Source: Enoplosus armatus
Taxonomy: Eukaryota; Chordata; Actinopteri; Centrarchiformes; Enoplosidae
Assembly: GCF_043641665.1 (NCBI RefSeq)
Contig: NC_092198.1
Coordinates: forward strand, 17,079,001-17,143,000
Length of the DNA: 64,000 nt
Direction of reading: 5' to 3'
Positions 23,701-34,433 of this stretch are shown here, piece after piece (positions within the stretch are counted from its first letter, which is position 1; every line of letters begins with the position of its first letter). The notes below the pieces were generated by a model that was not told the origin of the DNA, searched no databases, and saw only the letters and a list, made by a program, of their open reading frames with translations. Position numbers and translations under genes: made by a program.

Positions 23701-26700
23701 AAACGAACCACAACACGAGGCAGGGAGGGAGATCTATAAAAAGGCCTGCATAATAAGATGGGCTTCAGAAGCCGCTAAAAACAGTCCAAAGATTATGTCA
23801 GCCAACACAATGTGTAGACTGAAAAGATAAAGATTAGACATGTAGTATTTTTAGCGCAGCCGTGACGTGAGTTTCCTGTACCTGTCAGCGACTTTAGACA
23901 TCTTCAGACAGTGACGATCCAGCTGGGTGTTCAGGAAAATGATCTGAAAGAGGAGACGACAGGTTTTGTTCATGCTGTTTTTGTGAGAGAACAACAAAAA
24001 GTACCTCTGTATTGCCGTAATAAACAAACAAGTTTGAGTTGGTTGCAGCCTCAGTGGTAATGTTAGTGCTACTGCTTCTCATTATTAACACCTGTTTTCC
24101 CATAAAGACAGTTGCATCCTGTTATTTTTCTCTCTGCCATTGTTGGCTTGTGGTGTGAATCAATCTCCTTTTTGTGCTAGAAAGCAATACAGCAGAGCTC
24201 CTGCAGAATTTGACCTGGCAGCACAAAGTGTGAAATGCCGTGTGGAGGCCCGTCAGTCTTCTCTGCGCTGAAATGAAATGCTGGTGGAGTGAACGATATA
24301 CCTCTTTCTCCACATCCTCCTTGGTGCCTTTCCTGCAGTGGTGTGAGGGAGTATGTATGGGACTCTGAGACTGCGTTCCCTCCTCCGCCAAACCATACAC
24401 TGACTGGGCAGTTTGAACACGAGGATGGAGGAGAAGTGGGAGAGATAACGGAGAGATAGAACTTATTAATTTTCTCGCAGCGTAGATAAGGCATGAAAAC
24501 GGCTGCCGAGGAAGCCACGGTGCACTGTGTTGTAAAACTAAAAGGGATAACGTTTCAGTAATTCAAAAAGGATGCATGAAAGTAAATCTCATTAAGGAAA
24601 CAGTGTTATGATTATAATAATAATAATCATATGATTAAGTCAGTATTTCTCCATGTCTACATTTGTTGTAAACAGAGACCAGTAACTGAAGGATTAATAA
24701 AACTGCTTTCAAAACCTTGGACGACGTTGTCATTGGAGCTTATACCTTCTTAACTCGGTGAGGGTTCTTCATGCGTCTACATTTCCTGATGTCCATCTCT
24801 GTCGTGTTAACACATCCAGGCTGGAGAAAACGCAAGCAAAAAACAAAACGTTACTACAGTAAACAGTAAAATTCATTTACCCGTTCTGTGAACTTGGACA
24901 TTTGTAAAGTATAGTTGTAGTATATAGTAGTTCCTGTATGCTGCTGTAACAATGCAGATTTCCCAGCTGAGGGATTAATAAAGGATTATCTCATCTTATC
25001 TTAGCCAACACTGGTGATTTTAAGTCTTACATTTCAGGTATTTCTGCTATTTTACAGCAAACCCGAGAGAGCTGTGGAGGGATAGAAAAGAGAGAGAGTG
25101 GAAGATGAGGTAGGCGGCTACAACCTCACATGCACAGACAGAGGCTTACCACAGGTCTGTGGACGTCCCAGAAGGCTCTCTCCTGGCTGTCAAGGATCTT
25201 CCTCTCAGTTTTATCCTTTTTCCTGTCGATCCTGCAGATGAGATCAGTCAGTGTGAGAAACGCAGCATACAGCTTTCCCGGCATCAGCAGTAGATGTGGC
25301 AGTTGAGGAAGGATAAGAAGGGGAGAGCGATAGGCTGGAGATTATAAAGTCTGTATGTTTTTTAACAATATTGAAGCTCATGTGCTCAAAGGTTTGGTCC
25401 CTGTGCCCGTCACACTGCTGCGCTCCTGTCCTCGCAGAGAGTTGCCGTTGCACTCTGACACTGTGGTTTCTTCTGTGGACAAATCTACAGCAGGGACATC
25501 ATTCCTGATCGTTCGGTGCCGTTCCGATACGCAAACCTGTCTTTATTTGGAAATGCGGGCTACACATGTCTTGACAGAACGGCACAAACAATTAAATCTG
25601 CTGCCACAATTTAACCAATAGTGAAGAAACTAAAAACATTTAAAAAATGACAATTATGAGGTACTTTTACTTCACCATTTTAATTTCACACTGCTTTATA
25701 CTTTCACTTTACTACAAGTCCTTTATACTTGATGTACTAATTTATTTGACAGCTGGACTTACTAGTTACTTTTCAGATCAAGATTTCACATACAAAACAT
25801 GATATTTTTATAAAAGCTCTATCATAAACTACCCAACAGTGGTTAGAATTAGCACCACCTTGACCAACTGCAACAGTAAAGTGGTATTTACACATAAAAA
25901 CATCAATAATACTGATGATATAAGGTGTAGCAATTTAACACTTATAGTGTACTTAAGTAAAGTATCTGAGTACTCCCATGCCACTTTGTTAGATACAGCT
26001 ATATACTCTAATGCAGTACAAAAGCTCAGCCACATATTTTACCTTTACCAACTTTACCAAGTGGTGTTAATTCATCTATATGAATTATTGAGGTCGTAGT
26101 TAGTGGTGATGTTGTTGGGCTGCATCATATTGACAGGTGGTTCTAATATTACACCCCCCTCATGTAAATTCGGTGGGAAAAACATTAGCAACACCTCTCA
26201 ATATAATGCAGTCCAGTTTAACTCCATCACAAACAACCTCAATAATAAACACGTAGTTAAATCAGTAAAGTTAGCATATAGTTAAATAAACCTCTGACAG
26301 TGTTTGGATTGGATTGCATGAGATTGTACAGGTGTACATAATAAAGTGGCCACTGAGTGTACATCTTGATGATGAGAGTAGTTATGTTTACATATTCAAA
26401 TTCACTCCAAATTATAACCCATTGAAAAATATAAAGCAAAGTCCAGATCGTGTTCTCTGGACAAAAGAAGATAGGGCCACTGCAGGACCACTGGCTTCTT
26501 AGAAACGGTGGTCACAAAGACCAGAATCCAAACATCAAAAAAGAGCCGCATGCAATTGGCACAATCACAATGTTTTAAATTGTGGGTTGCAGGTGCACAC
26601 TCAAGTGTGTGAAGACCATCATGATTTGTGTTTGTCAGTTTTCCCCCGTGAATTCAGTATATATATATATCCATAAATAAAATCAAAGAGGGCTTTGGTG

Positions 26701-27214
26701 GAGGCAGGAAGTCATCTTTTCCTCCTTTGTCCCTCTCCTGTATCCACTTTCCAAATGTTCCAAAAGCTGTCTATCATTGCTGGAAAAACAATATGTATCA
26801 TGTCATCTACCTCAGAAATATAGAGCCGTAGAGCTACGGAAAACACCGGAAAGGTAATGTTATAAGAAGTTACATTACGAGAGGGTTAATAGAGTGTCAG
26901 AAACACTCACTGCTCATGATATGGGAGGTCACACTGAGATTATACTGTAATGCTTATCTTTCACCTTAGGTGTGAATGACATCCCTACATGCATTGTAGT
27001 TTCATGTGTTGCCGTGGTAACAGAGCGCACTTACTTGACCTGGGCCTCAGCCTGCATGTAGATAAACTCCCACTTCCTGGCAAAGGCTCTCTGCAGCCTG
27101 GCTAGGTTTTCCTGTTAGAGAGAAGACAGAGACGTGTTGTGATCAGAAATAATATAAAAATTAAATCTTGACAGTTTTAAGGTTTTACTGAGATACAATT
27201 TATATCTCATATTA

Positions 27215-27258
<44 letters not shown>

Positions 27259-30200
27259 CTGACCTTTAAGAGTTTGTCTTTTTCTGCCCCAGGCTTGACA
27301 CACAGATCAATACTAAGAGGTAATAGCTTAGAGGAACAGTCCGGCACTCACCGCCTCATAATCTGCCAGCTCCAGCCTGGTCTTATTCTGCATGGTCCGC
27401 TTGCACAGGTAGATAGCTGAGAGAGACGGAGAGGATCGAAGACTGGGATTTATCAGTGTACACCATTCTGCTCCCTCCATTCATCCACTCATCCATGCAT
27501 CTCTCATCCCCTATGTACCTTCCTCACCTGCCGTGGTATGAGAGTATAATCAGTTTCGGAGGCCACCTGTCTACCTATCTGTTGCTTTAGGTTTTTTGAG
27601 GTGGAGTGTGAAGAGGAGCTGAGCCCTGAACTCCAGCCATGGCTGCCTCTGCGACAGGATGAAGGGCAGGAAGTGGAGCGCTGATTGACTAATCCTGGCG
27701 ACTGGTCCTCTCTACAGTGGAGGGTACAAGTAGTGCTACAGTACATAGCTCAGTGTGAGCTTATTTGTATTTATATTCAGCTATTATGTGTCTTTGAAGG
27801 CCAGTATATCAATATACTAAAATCAGACTGAGGATACTGGAAGATTAGACTATTAGATTATTTTCTGACAATATTTGATGTAAAGTTGGTTATTTCCAGG
27901 ACAAATACGTAATATATAATCCATTTAATGTATTCACCTTGTGTAATTACCTCTCTATGAGGTAGTTTTCATTGTTAGTGGCGGAGTTCGCCATCCCCAC
28001 ATGGAATTAAAATAACCCTCACGTGTTTCCTCATTAATTTCTGCCAATGTGTAAATACCTCTCAAACAGAAATCAGATCAAAGTGCGACGCTACAACTCT
28101 TCACCGAAACCCAGAATGATGAAGTACTTTCATTGTTAGCAGCTCTTTAGCAAGATGAACCACTGGACCTAATTTAAACCAATCACACGGTTGATATTCA
28201 CATGTTTATACAGTTAAAGGTTAGTATAGGTCATAAGCAAACCACTATATTGGTCTGGCCCTACTGTGAAATATATAATTGTTTTGCTACGTTTCCTAAC
28301 TTCACTTGTGAGTCACTATTAAAGCTGTGCATGTACAAAGTGAGACAATTATCTATGCAGTAAAGTTACGTCTGTATAAAAGAGGAACATCATGGGAGGT
28401 GAGTTAACACAGCCAAGCCATGAAGATTCACTTACAGATACACAAAAATATGTTAAGATAAGATGGAAGAAGATGATTTGTAGAAAACATTTTCTGAAGT
28501 GCTGTTTTGGGATCCAGATTGATCCCTAGATCAGGTCCGAATACAGAGGAGTCAATCTTACAGTTGTGTAAAGTGAATTGTATTCTGCAGATTTTGGAAA
28601 GTGTGGACTCCATTCTACTTTAGGATCATAAACACTTGCTGTGAATTTAATTTACACACTGAGAGCACCAAAAACATTTTCCAGTTAATAGAAAAGGGGA
28701 TTTAAAAAAAAGAGAACCTGTGAAATAATACAGTTGAGACATTCATATTGATTAACATCGCTATAAACACCCATTATAAGCAGCCTTATTTTCTCTCTGT
28801 GCCATACAATGGTGCTATTTATTTCCATTTAAAAACTATTCTCAGAATTATTAAAAAAGTAGTGTTAAGATAATCAATTTGATGACCAAGCGTTGCACCT
28901 TAAAATGCGGAGCATATGTCAGAACAAAATGTCAATATATCCCTTTAAGACTCTTACCATAGTCTGTGTTCTCAGGCTCCCAACAGTTGGACGGCCAGAA
29001 ATACGGCGCCTGACGGGAAAAAAACAGAGTGAAAAGCTGAGAGATGTCGATCAACCAGCGGTTAGAATTTCAAAGAAAAGCAGAGGGAGTCAAAAGGCAA
29101 ATGTGCTCTTTCAAAACTCTCTGACCAAAACTGGAGTGATGACGATGACTAATGAGACTGTTGTTTTGCCTCCGAGACACAGCAGTGCACATGATTGCCT
29201 TGCATCACTATTGTGAGCAATCAAAATATTTTTATTATCAGGATTGAACGGATTCAGAAACAGCTGACTTTTCCCAAACTTTTCCCACTAGTGAGAGGCA
29301 TCCTGGGGTGCCGCAGAGGCGTGGGAGTACTGCAGCAGCACAATAAAGCGAGAAGCGAATGAAAGCTGCAAAATAAACAATGGGAAAGCAGAACAATAAA
29401 GCCACAGCTGAAATAAAGCAACAGATGCTGATAGGAGTGCGATGTGACATCGCTCGCAGGGTTTTGGATCAAAGTTTTAAAACCATCTTCAGTTGTTTCA
29501 GTGAGGGGAGATTTTACATGGTGGGAATTGTTTTGATTTTCCTGCTCTGTGTTTCTCTTTGTCTTACACTTAATTTGCCTGGAAAATGAAATGCTAATGA
29601 ATGGTGATTATCTTTATGAAGCTTTTTTTTTTTTGTCACGGCAAACAGCCCTCCTCCTCCTCCTCTTCCTCCCTCCTCCTCCTTCTCTTCCACTTCACTT
29701 TGAAGGAGGAGAAGCAAGGTCAAAGCCTGGTAATGTGCACTGCCGTCTGGTTTAATTAAAGCGCTCCAGCTCCGGTGGAGACTCAGCCCTCCAACAAGCC
29801 TCAGTGAATAGGAGGGAGGAAGATGCTGCACAGAGATCATTCTAATCTCGCCACGTGCCACCTTTCCGTGCCCCACTGAGGAATGTGAAAACATTGTTTC
29901 CTATTTTTAATTAGAAATTCAGGATAAAACAGTCTGGCATAATTAATCTGTGACTTTAATGCCACTGTTATCTCTGAACAGTGAAGGAGGAGGAAAATGT
30001 CACCATGCTTTTCTTCCTTTTTTGTCCCTTGATGAGTCTCTAATTCTAGTGCACTACTCCGCTACACTATGTCTCCCTGTCAGGCTTTTGGTAGCCGCCT
30101 ACTCAGCCCCAAACCCAGACCTGCTTCCCTCGCTCGCTTGATGAATATTTTAACAGATCACCATTCATTTTTAATAGGGTCACAGGATCCCAACATAGTA

Positions 30201-33200
30201 CTGAGGAAGCTGTAGACAGTGGACAGGGCCTTTTGTCATCCAGATCAAGATCGGTGTGTTGTAATTCCATAGCAGAACAAGTAATCTTCAAAGGCTGATT
30301 GGGGTCTATATCAAAGTAAGCGCCCCCCACACAATCAGATTAACCTCGCTGGACTTTTCAGTGTCTTTCACTCTAATGCAGGATGAAGAAAGGATTAGTC
30401 TGAGCTTAGGTCCTTACAGAAAATACAGGTTGATTTCCATTTGAGCCATTAGAAAGAGCCGTTAGAAAATAATGTTGTTGTTTTATATGCGCAAAAATAC
30501 ACAAGTGTTGTGGATTTTAGCCATTTACCAAGCTGTTTTTAATGTCCTGGAGCAACTCTACATGACTGAAATTCAAAAAAATCTTTATGAGGCGGTGTCT
30601 GTGTAGCCTCAGACTAAAGGCCTATAGCTTTGCTAGCGGCTCTGTGACGCTGTACTCAGGCAAAACAAGGCTTTGAGCTACTGCTAACATTCTCACAATG
30701 ATAACATGCTGATATTTAGCAGGTATAATGTTCACTATCTTAGTTAGCGTGTTAGACTGCTAATAATAGAGGCTGATGGGAATGTCGTTTTGCAGGTATT
30801 CAGTCGTAAACCAAAGTTTTGGACAATTTAACACTTTGATATGATGACGACGCGAGATGAAAAGTCAGGGGATCACCAACATCCTCACAATTCATTGCAA
30901 CAGGGACATCAATGCCTGTATATTCACCTACTGTAACAGATCCAAGACAATTCACTCAAAACCAACAATGTCGACCTCATAGTGGCGGAAGAAGAAAAGG
31001 GATCACCAAAGTCATTAGGCTTCGTCCTCTGAGGATCATGAATATCTGGACAAAATTTCATGGCAACACATCCAATCGTACAGGTATGTCAGTGTTTCTT
31101 AAAACTAGGAATGTTCCCGTCACCATGAGGACATTGTCCCATCTTTCTTTCTGATGAATATTATATCTATACATATCTGGAATACCGTTAATATTGTGCG
31201 ACTGTAAAGTAAATCTTTTCTTCTTTCGTGCCATGAAGTAATCCAGCAAACGTCTCGCCAAATTAAATCTGCTGTCAGAATTAGATACTCGCCAGTTCTC
31301 TCAGCCATGACCTCACATGTGTAATGGTGATAAAAATCAATGTGTTGGCTTTCTCAGCATCAGGTGACAAAAGGTGCCTCATTTTTAGGTCTTGAACTAG
31401 GTAGAGACAGTGAACATGATCTACTGATACTAAACGTTGCCACTTGTGTCTTTATCATCACGTGATGCTCCTGCTCACCTGAAAGCGGTAGAAAGTGCCG
31501 TCGTCTTTGAGGGAGAGGACGTGGTCCGAGATCGGGAAGAAGTACCCCTGAGCTGCGATGAGACTCCCGATGTGCATGGCCTCAGCTGTGAAAGGAACAA
31601 GAACAAGGAGTGCAGATCACAGCGGGCTCCTCAGTGCTTCACATATGATCTGTGATGCAATGTCTACTTGGATGGAATTAACTCAGTAGTTGCAATATCA
31701 GGACAACGAAATCACACTTGAGTGGAAGTGTCATTTTAGGACAAGACATAAATATGATACAGCTGTCAAAGATAAACATCTTCAGAATATGTTGAAGATT
31801 TGGAGAAACAAACGTGTCATTAAAGGTCACACATTAGCTGCATTTAAAGTATGTTATCACAGTTTATCATATATATCATATATACAGCCTGATGTGTCCA
31901 TTTGAAGTTAAATTGGATTGCAGCTATAGGATTCAGCCCTGACGCAGTTTGACTGGTGATGTACATGGATGACTCAGTGACTGAGTCAGTGTCCAGGCTG
32001 TGGGCTACTGTACCAACAATAAACACTGCCCTCCCACCACCATCCCTCAGGTCAGGTCAGGCCAACTAAACAACAAATCCATAGCAAAAGCTAGTCAGTA
32101 ACAACCCTGTTAAAACCCTAGTTTTCTTGTTTTCTTGCTCATTCTGTGTTGTTTTTGTACTGCACTTGCCAGTATTAACTTGGGAAAATGTAATTTTATA
32201 TCGACAATGTTTGAGTTTCAGTAGGTTAAGTCATGTTGGCAATCAATGCTAAAGCAACCTACAAAGATAATATGTTTATTTCAATCATACCAGTATTTAT
32301 ACCCCTGGAAAGGTACAACTTTTAAGGTTATTTTCTAATGAAATGCCTGCAGTATCTAGCACATAAACTTGTGTTATCTAGTTGCCATTTCAAGTAAGTT
32401 CTCAACATTAGAATAAATGTCCCCCTGTATTTTAAATTGTACAGGAACCACTTCAGGGTACATTTGACAGCCAGATTAAGGAAAACTCCTGCTTTGATAT
32501 TAATGCTTACTTGTGGTTGTTCTAATCTAAACTGCACCCAGTAAGTGTTTGTGTGTAATAGTTATTACAGTAAATAAAGTAAATAAAGCTCTGTAGTCCT
32601 ACGGGATTTCTGTTGCCTTCAGTAAGTCATTACTTTCAGCACAGCGGTATCGTTTCTCAAAACTTACCTGGATCCTCGATGGACAGGTTCTTCATCAGCC
32701 ATTGTACAATATCTGTACCTGAATCAGGCCAGACAGACAGAGACAGGTGACTGTTATACAGTGTGTGGTCACAAAGAAACACTGGTAGAGGTTTAGAAAA
32801 TAGAAGAAGGCGGGAAAAAAGTGAGCGAGGCATTAAGAAAAATGTGGGGGTCTTTTGTTCCGTCACTACTTTTTTGAGCCACGCTCTGGAGCTTAATGTG
32901 AATATGTAAAATCTATTCCATTACTTACCCCCTTCAAATCAACACAAGTCGGATAAAATCAAATGGCTAGCAAGAAGGTAGATGATCATTTAGCTTTCAG
33001 ATGTTTGAGCTCTAATAAAGAAACCTTTTTCACTACTCCTTCATCTCAAGCAGTTGTCTTGTAAAAGAAACAACCAAGAAAAGTCTAAAACTGCTCAAAT
33101 GTAAAATTATTTCATGCCCCTGGCTACTAAATTTTTTTTTATTTTTAGAAAGAGTATCATCTCATCTGTGCTTCCCCTCTGCTTTCTCCGAGTCCCGAGG

Positions 33201-34433
33201 GAGGCGGTGTTTAATCCTTCATCATTCATTAGTTTCTGGCCCCCCCCGGCACTCAGCTGCAAACATTTGAGCTGCTGTTCTGCACATCCATCCGCTGCTG
33301 TAGTAATTGTGTTTATTGATTCACTCTGCTTATGGCATATTGGGGTAATGCATTTTCCAAGTGCAAGGACTGAGGGGGGAAAAAAAAGGAGAATGTTAAT
33401 TGCCTTTCTTTGTTTCCATCATTTGTTTGGGGTGTGTCAAAGCCTCCCACTGTGGTTAAAGTGATTTAGATTATCAATCGAAGCAGCTGCAGCCTGCAGG
33501 GGGGGGGGGGGGGGGGGGGGGACTTCAATCCCTACCTGTCAGGTACAACTGGCTAATAATGTTTTTATTTTTCTATTTTGAATGTTTATTTACGAGTGTT
33601 TTCAGGGTGATTCACATCAGCACAGTTCCCCACACTGACACCTACAGTCCTCGCTCTGCTGAAGCAGTCGGAGGTTGATTGCTTTGCTTAAGGGCACCTT
33701 GACAGTAGGAGGACAGCATTACTCATTCCGTTTCCACACTCACACTTTTCTTTTCCAAACACTTAATCATATGTTGTCCTCCCACTTTCCCTCCAGCAAT
33801 TCAGTTATTCTCCAGTGATCCACTGCTGAAGAAACGGAGCAGCAGCCTCAACAGACCCAGAATGAAATGCAGCCACAACACGTAGTGTGCTTTGGGTATA
33901 AGGGTGTGACTCAGCGGGAGTTCTAGCTTCTAGCCGTTACAACACTATCGCCATCGCTGTTCACAACCATTACTTGTGAGCTCTTTGTAACCCACAACTG
34001 AATGCTGTACGTTGACATCAATCCTGTGTGGATTGTTGTTGGAAATCTTACACATTTACATATTATATCATATTCCAAATCATTTCCTAGAGGTTCCCTG
34101 GAAAGCAGAATGTCCATTGGTACTAATTATAGGGAAAACAGGAATTTACTTAGAATATTGCATTGTTGTTTACATAAACACATTTATCCACAATAAATGC
34201 ATGTTCAGCTGACCTGTGCTCAAATCAAATTTACACTGTCTCCAGTTTCTGATAATTAGTACCAGTGGATACCTTATCTTTTTCTCTGATCTGGGTTCGA
34301 CGGTGTTTGACATCTCTTTCTCTCTACACTTCTTACCTGTGACAACACTGGGGATCTTGGTCATGAAGCTTTTGACCGTTCTGATGGGCACACCCTCCGT
34401 CTCATCCTGGATGTTAGCCACAATGTCTTCAAT
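12901..34433 (-). CDS. rgs6: regulator of G-protein signalling 6 (R7 family), all but the N-terminus, 16 exons
   Basis: This is an R7-family RGS protein. By family knowledge it pairs with Gbeta5 through its GGL domain, is anchored by R7BP through DEP/DHEX and accelerates GTP hydrolysis on Gi/o. In coding order the exons run from 34433 down to 12901, 1389 nt in all, giving 462 codons plus TGA with every junction in phase and GT-AG. Residues 1-85 are DEP (VRTVKSF-like start, [21 protein letters not shown]), about 86-190 DHEX ([17 protein letters not shown]), about 230-290 GGL ending in EPSNPW, and about 302-424 the RGS domain ([21 protein letters not shown]). The tail ends [20 protein letters not shown] and the tail identify RGS6 rather than RGS7. 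The missing N-terminus should be about 28 residues, bringing the protein to about 490. Confidence 0.95.
13837..13890 (-). CDS. rgs6: rgs6 exon: C-terminal tail
   Basis: The exon has 18 codons and is phase 0 at both ends: [18 protein letters not shown]. The acceptor is GACTCTCCAG, preceded by an unusual homopolymeric pyrimidine tract, and the donor is AGTGTG|GTGAGT. Mammalian RGS6 is alternatively spliced in its C-terminal tail, and skipping this exon keeps the frame. Confidence 0.94.
13902..13935. repeat. A11-GGA-G20 homopolymer pair
   Basis: Eleven A, then GGA, then twenty G on the plus strand. Read on the minus strand this is C20-TCC-T11 and serves as the polypyrimidine tract of the rgs6 exon ending at 13890, about 11 nt from it. 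Confidence 0.95.
14431..14520 (-). CDS. rgs6: rgs6 exon: end of RGS domain
   Basis: The exon has 30 codons and is phase 0. The acceptor is CTCCATTCAG and the donor AAGAAA|GTAAGT. It encodes [20 protein letters not shown] and then [10 protein letters not shown], the last helices of the RGS domain. Confidence 0.97.
14586..14625. repeat. (AT)n microsatellite
   Basis: An uninterrupted AT dinucleotide run of about 40 nt in an rgs6 intron, about 65 nt upstream (on the minus strand) of the exon ending at 14520. A run of about 23 T follows at 14720-14742. Confidence 0.9.
15050..15335. repeat. foldback repeat, internally deleted copy
   Basis: The left arm (about 15052-15180) includes CGCTTATTTGCTTTGTTGC and CTACAGCCAGCAGCTAA. 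The right arm (about 15205-15320) carries the reverse complement, including GCTAAGCTAACCAGCTGCTG and TCTCTCAGCAATAGGC. It is the same family as the element at 36450-36995. It sits in an rgs6 intron. Confidence 0.7.
16321..16507 (-). CDS. rgs6: rgs6 exon: RGS domain core
   Basis: The exon has 1 nt plus 62 codons. The acceptor is TTTGTACTGCAG and the donor GCACAG|GTGAGA. It encodes [20 protein letters not shown], then an [20 protein letters not shown] stretch and ending YSYEDAQ. The Asn of SINLDS contacts G-alpha switch regions in RGS structures. INLDSHSYE separates RGS6 from RGS7 (which has DSKSYD). Confidence 0.98.
17771..17833 (-). CDS. candidate cassette exon inside the rgs6 RGS domain (unproven)
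   Basis: On the minus strand this 63-nt segment has acceptor TAGACGCACAG|A and a strong donor TAC|GTGAGT. It is open and fits the phase of the flanking rgs6 exons exactly: CG from the exon ending at 19429 plus A gives Arg, and AC plus the T of the exon at 16507 gives Thr. It would insert 21 residues starting [10 protein letters not shown] and containing NSNKWVC between SSENLR and FWLAVQ. The polypyrimidine tract is weak, and a UG repeat lies about 115 nt upstream on the minus strand. No known RGS6 exon occupies this place to my knowledge. It may be a chance open segment. Confidence 0.35.
17948..17971. repeat. (CA)n microsatellite
   Basis: A CA run of about 24 nt, which reads as a UG repeat in the rgs6 pre-mRNA upstream of the candidate cassette exon at 17771-17833. 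Confidence 0.9.
18475..18570. repeat. fragment of the foldback repeat family
   Basis: CAGTCTTTATGCTAAGCTAG, the following CTGGCTCCAG... and ACACAGACGTGAGAG match one arm of the foldback elements at 15050 and 36450. Only one arm is present. Confidence 0.5.
19429..19554 (-). CDS. rgs6: rgs6 exon: start of RGS domain
   Basis: The exon has 1 nt, 41 codons and 2 nt. The acceptor is CATCTCTCCCAG and the donor TTGCG|GTGAGC. It encodes [20 protein letters not shown] and then [35 protein letters not shown] is the R7-family lead into the RGS fold. Confidence 0.97.
20558..20668 (-). CDS. rgs6: rgs6 exon: GGL second half and NPW motif
   Basis: The exon is 111 nt (1 nt, 36 codons, 2 nt) and so symmetric. 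The acceptor GTGTCAG is directly preceded by a ~100-nt UG repeat, and the donor is GCCAG|GTACGA. It encodes [20 protein letters not shown] and then [16 protein letters not shown], including the EPSNPW signature that contacts Gbeta5. It matches in size the 37-residue exon that I recall being skipped in human RGS6 -GGL isoforms. Confidence 0.97.
20672..20769. repeat. (CA)n microsatellite abutting an rgs6 acceptor
   Basis: About 98 nt of nearly pure CA, with a few interrupting extra A bases (ACACAAC units near 20679-20695). On the minus strand it is a UG repeat reaching to the AG of the acceptor of the exon ending at 20668. It replaces the usual polypyrimidine tract. Confidence 0.96.
22465..22477. 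repeat. poly-G run
   Basis: Thirteen consecutive G in an rgs6 intron. Confidence 0.9.
23580..23800. repeat. dispersed fish repeat (unclassified)
   Basis: GCGTTATTTATATAGCACTT, followed by a Lys/Asn-rich A-heavy stretch and AAAAAGGCCTGCATAATAAG, resembles a 3' segment I recognise as widespread in teleost genomes. The family name is uncertain. Confidence 0.45.
23882..23943 (-). CDS. rgs6: rgs6 exon: first half of GGL
   Basis: The exon has 20 codons plus 2 nt. The acceptor is CTCTTTCAG and the donor GACAG|GTACAG. It encodes [32 protein letters not shown] is the first GGL helix, homologous to a G-protein gamma subunit. The donor is a GTAC type, like that of the next exon. Confidence 0.96.
24302..24403 (-). 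CDS. rgs6: rgs6 exon: DHEX-GGL linker
   Basis: The exon has 34 codons and is phase 0. The acceptor is AACTGCCCAG and the donor AAAGAG|GTATAT. It encodes [20 protein letters not shown] and ends [13 protein letters not shown] and QSQSP match RGS6. The middle is variable in the family. Confidence 0.93.
24746..24820 (-). CDS. rgs6: rgs6 exon: basic segment after DHEX
   Basis: The exon has 25 codons and is phase 0. The acceptor is TTTCTCCAG and the donor AAGAAG|GTATAA. It encodes [20 protein letters not shown] and then HRVKK, close to mammalian RGS6 ([16 protein letters not shown]). Confidence 0.97.
24920..25008 (+). repeat. 3' tail of a dispersed retroelement
   Basis: GTATGCTGCTG.AACAATGCA and CTGAGGGATTAATAAAGGAT form the tail motif of a common fish LINE- or SINE-like repeat. 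A copy in the opposite orientation lies at 57371-57445. Confidence 0.5.
25150..25231 (-). CDS. rgs6: rgs6 exon: DHEX end
   Basis: The exon has 1 nt plus 27 codons. The acceptor is CTCATCTGCAG and the donor CCTGTG|GTAAGC. It encodes [20 protein letters not shown] and then WDVHRPV, a strongly conserved R7 segment. Confidence 0.97.
25650..26095. repeat. dispersed fish repeat (unclassified)
   Basis: GAGGTACTTTTACTTCACC, TTTATTTGACAGCTGGACTT, CTACCCAACAGTGGTTAGAA and AAGTATCTGAGTACT follow the order I recognise in a very common percomorph repeat. It is AT-rich with no open frame. Confidence 0.6.
26115..26365. repeat. dispersed fish repeat ending AATAAAGTGGCCACTGAGTG
   Basis: TGACAGGTGGTTCTAATATT at the start and the AATAAAGTGGCCACTGAGTG tail are both familiar from teleost repeats. 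It lies directly beside the preceding repeat. Confidence 0.5.
27035..27111 (-). CDS. rgs6: rgs6 exon: DHEX
   Basis: The exon has 25 codons plus 2 nt. The acceptor is TCTCTAACAG and the donor GTCAA|GTAAGT. It encodes [20 protein letters not shown] and then AEAQV, near-identical to mammalian RGS6. Confidence 0.98.
27213..27255. repeat. (TC)n(CA)n microsatellite
   Basis: A TC run passes into a CA run within the 240-nt rgs6 intron between the exons at 27111 and 27352. Confidence 0.9.
27352..27416 (-). CDS. rgs6: rgs6 exon: DHEX
   Basis: The exon has 2 nt plus 21 codons. The acceptor is GTCTCTCTCAG and the donor GAGGCG|GTGAGT. It encodes [20 protein letters not shown] and then A. Confidence 0.97.
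28958..29009 (-). CDS. rgs6: rgs6 exon: start of DHEX
   Basis: The exon has 17 codons plus 1 nt. The acceptor is TTTCCCGTCAG and the donor ACTATG|GTAAGA. It encodes [17 protein letters not shown], identical to the vertebrate RGS6 and RGS7 consensus. Confidence 0.98.
30610..31085. repeat. dispersed fish repeat, family B
   Basis: GGCTGATGGGAATGTCGTTT, TTTGCAGGTATTCAGTCGTA and GTCAGGGGATCACCAAC recur at 44205-44745 and 51005-51285. The order is the same: GCTAACATxCTxA, GGCTGATGGGAATGTC, GTATTTGG, GGGGATCACC, ATCATGAATxTCTGxACA. The block GGGATCACCAA.GTCATTA appears twice inside this copy. Confidence 0.6.
31479..31585 (-). CDS. rgs6: rgs6 exon: DEP domain
   Basis: The exon has 2 nt plus 35 codons. 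The acceptor is CCTTTCACAG and the donor TTTCAG|GTGAGC. It encodes [20 protein letters not shown] and then [15 protein letters not shown], the DEP beta-hairpin region. Confidence 0.98.
32668..32718 (-). CDS. rgs6: rgs6 exon: DEP domain
   Basis: The exon has 2 nt, 16 codons and 1 nt. It encodes [16 protein letters not shown]. Only the acceptor CTGATTCAG|GT keeps the frame from the previous exon. A second AG six nt further in would drop two residues. The donor is ATCCAG|GTAAGT. Confidence 0.95.
33499..33521. repeat. poly-G run
   Basis: Twenty-three consecutive G on the plus strand (C on the rgs6 transcript strand), preceded by GCAGCTGCAGCCTGCA. Confidence 0.95.
34337..34433 (-). CDS. rgs6: rgs6 exon: start of DEP domain, first exon found
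   Basis: The exon has 32 codons plus 1 nt. The acceptor is TTCCTCTGCAG and the donor GTCACAG|GTAAGA. It encodes [20 protein letters not shown] and then [12 protein letters not shown]. In mammals the residue before IEDI is about number 28, so the upstream exon should be short and end in a lysine codon. Confidence 0.96.
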
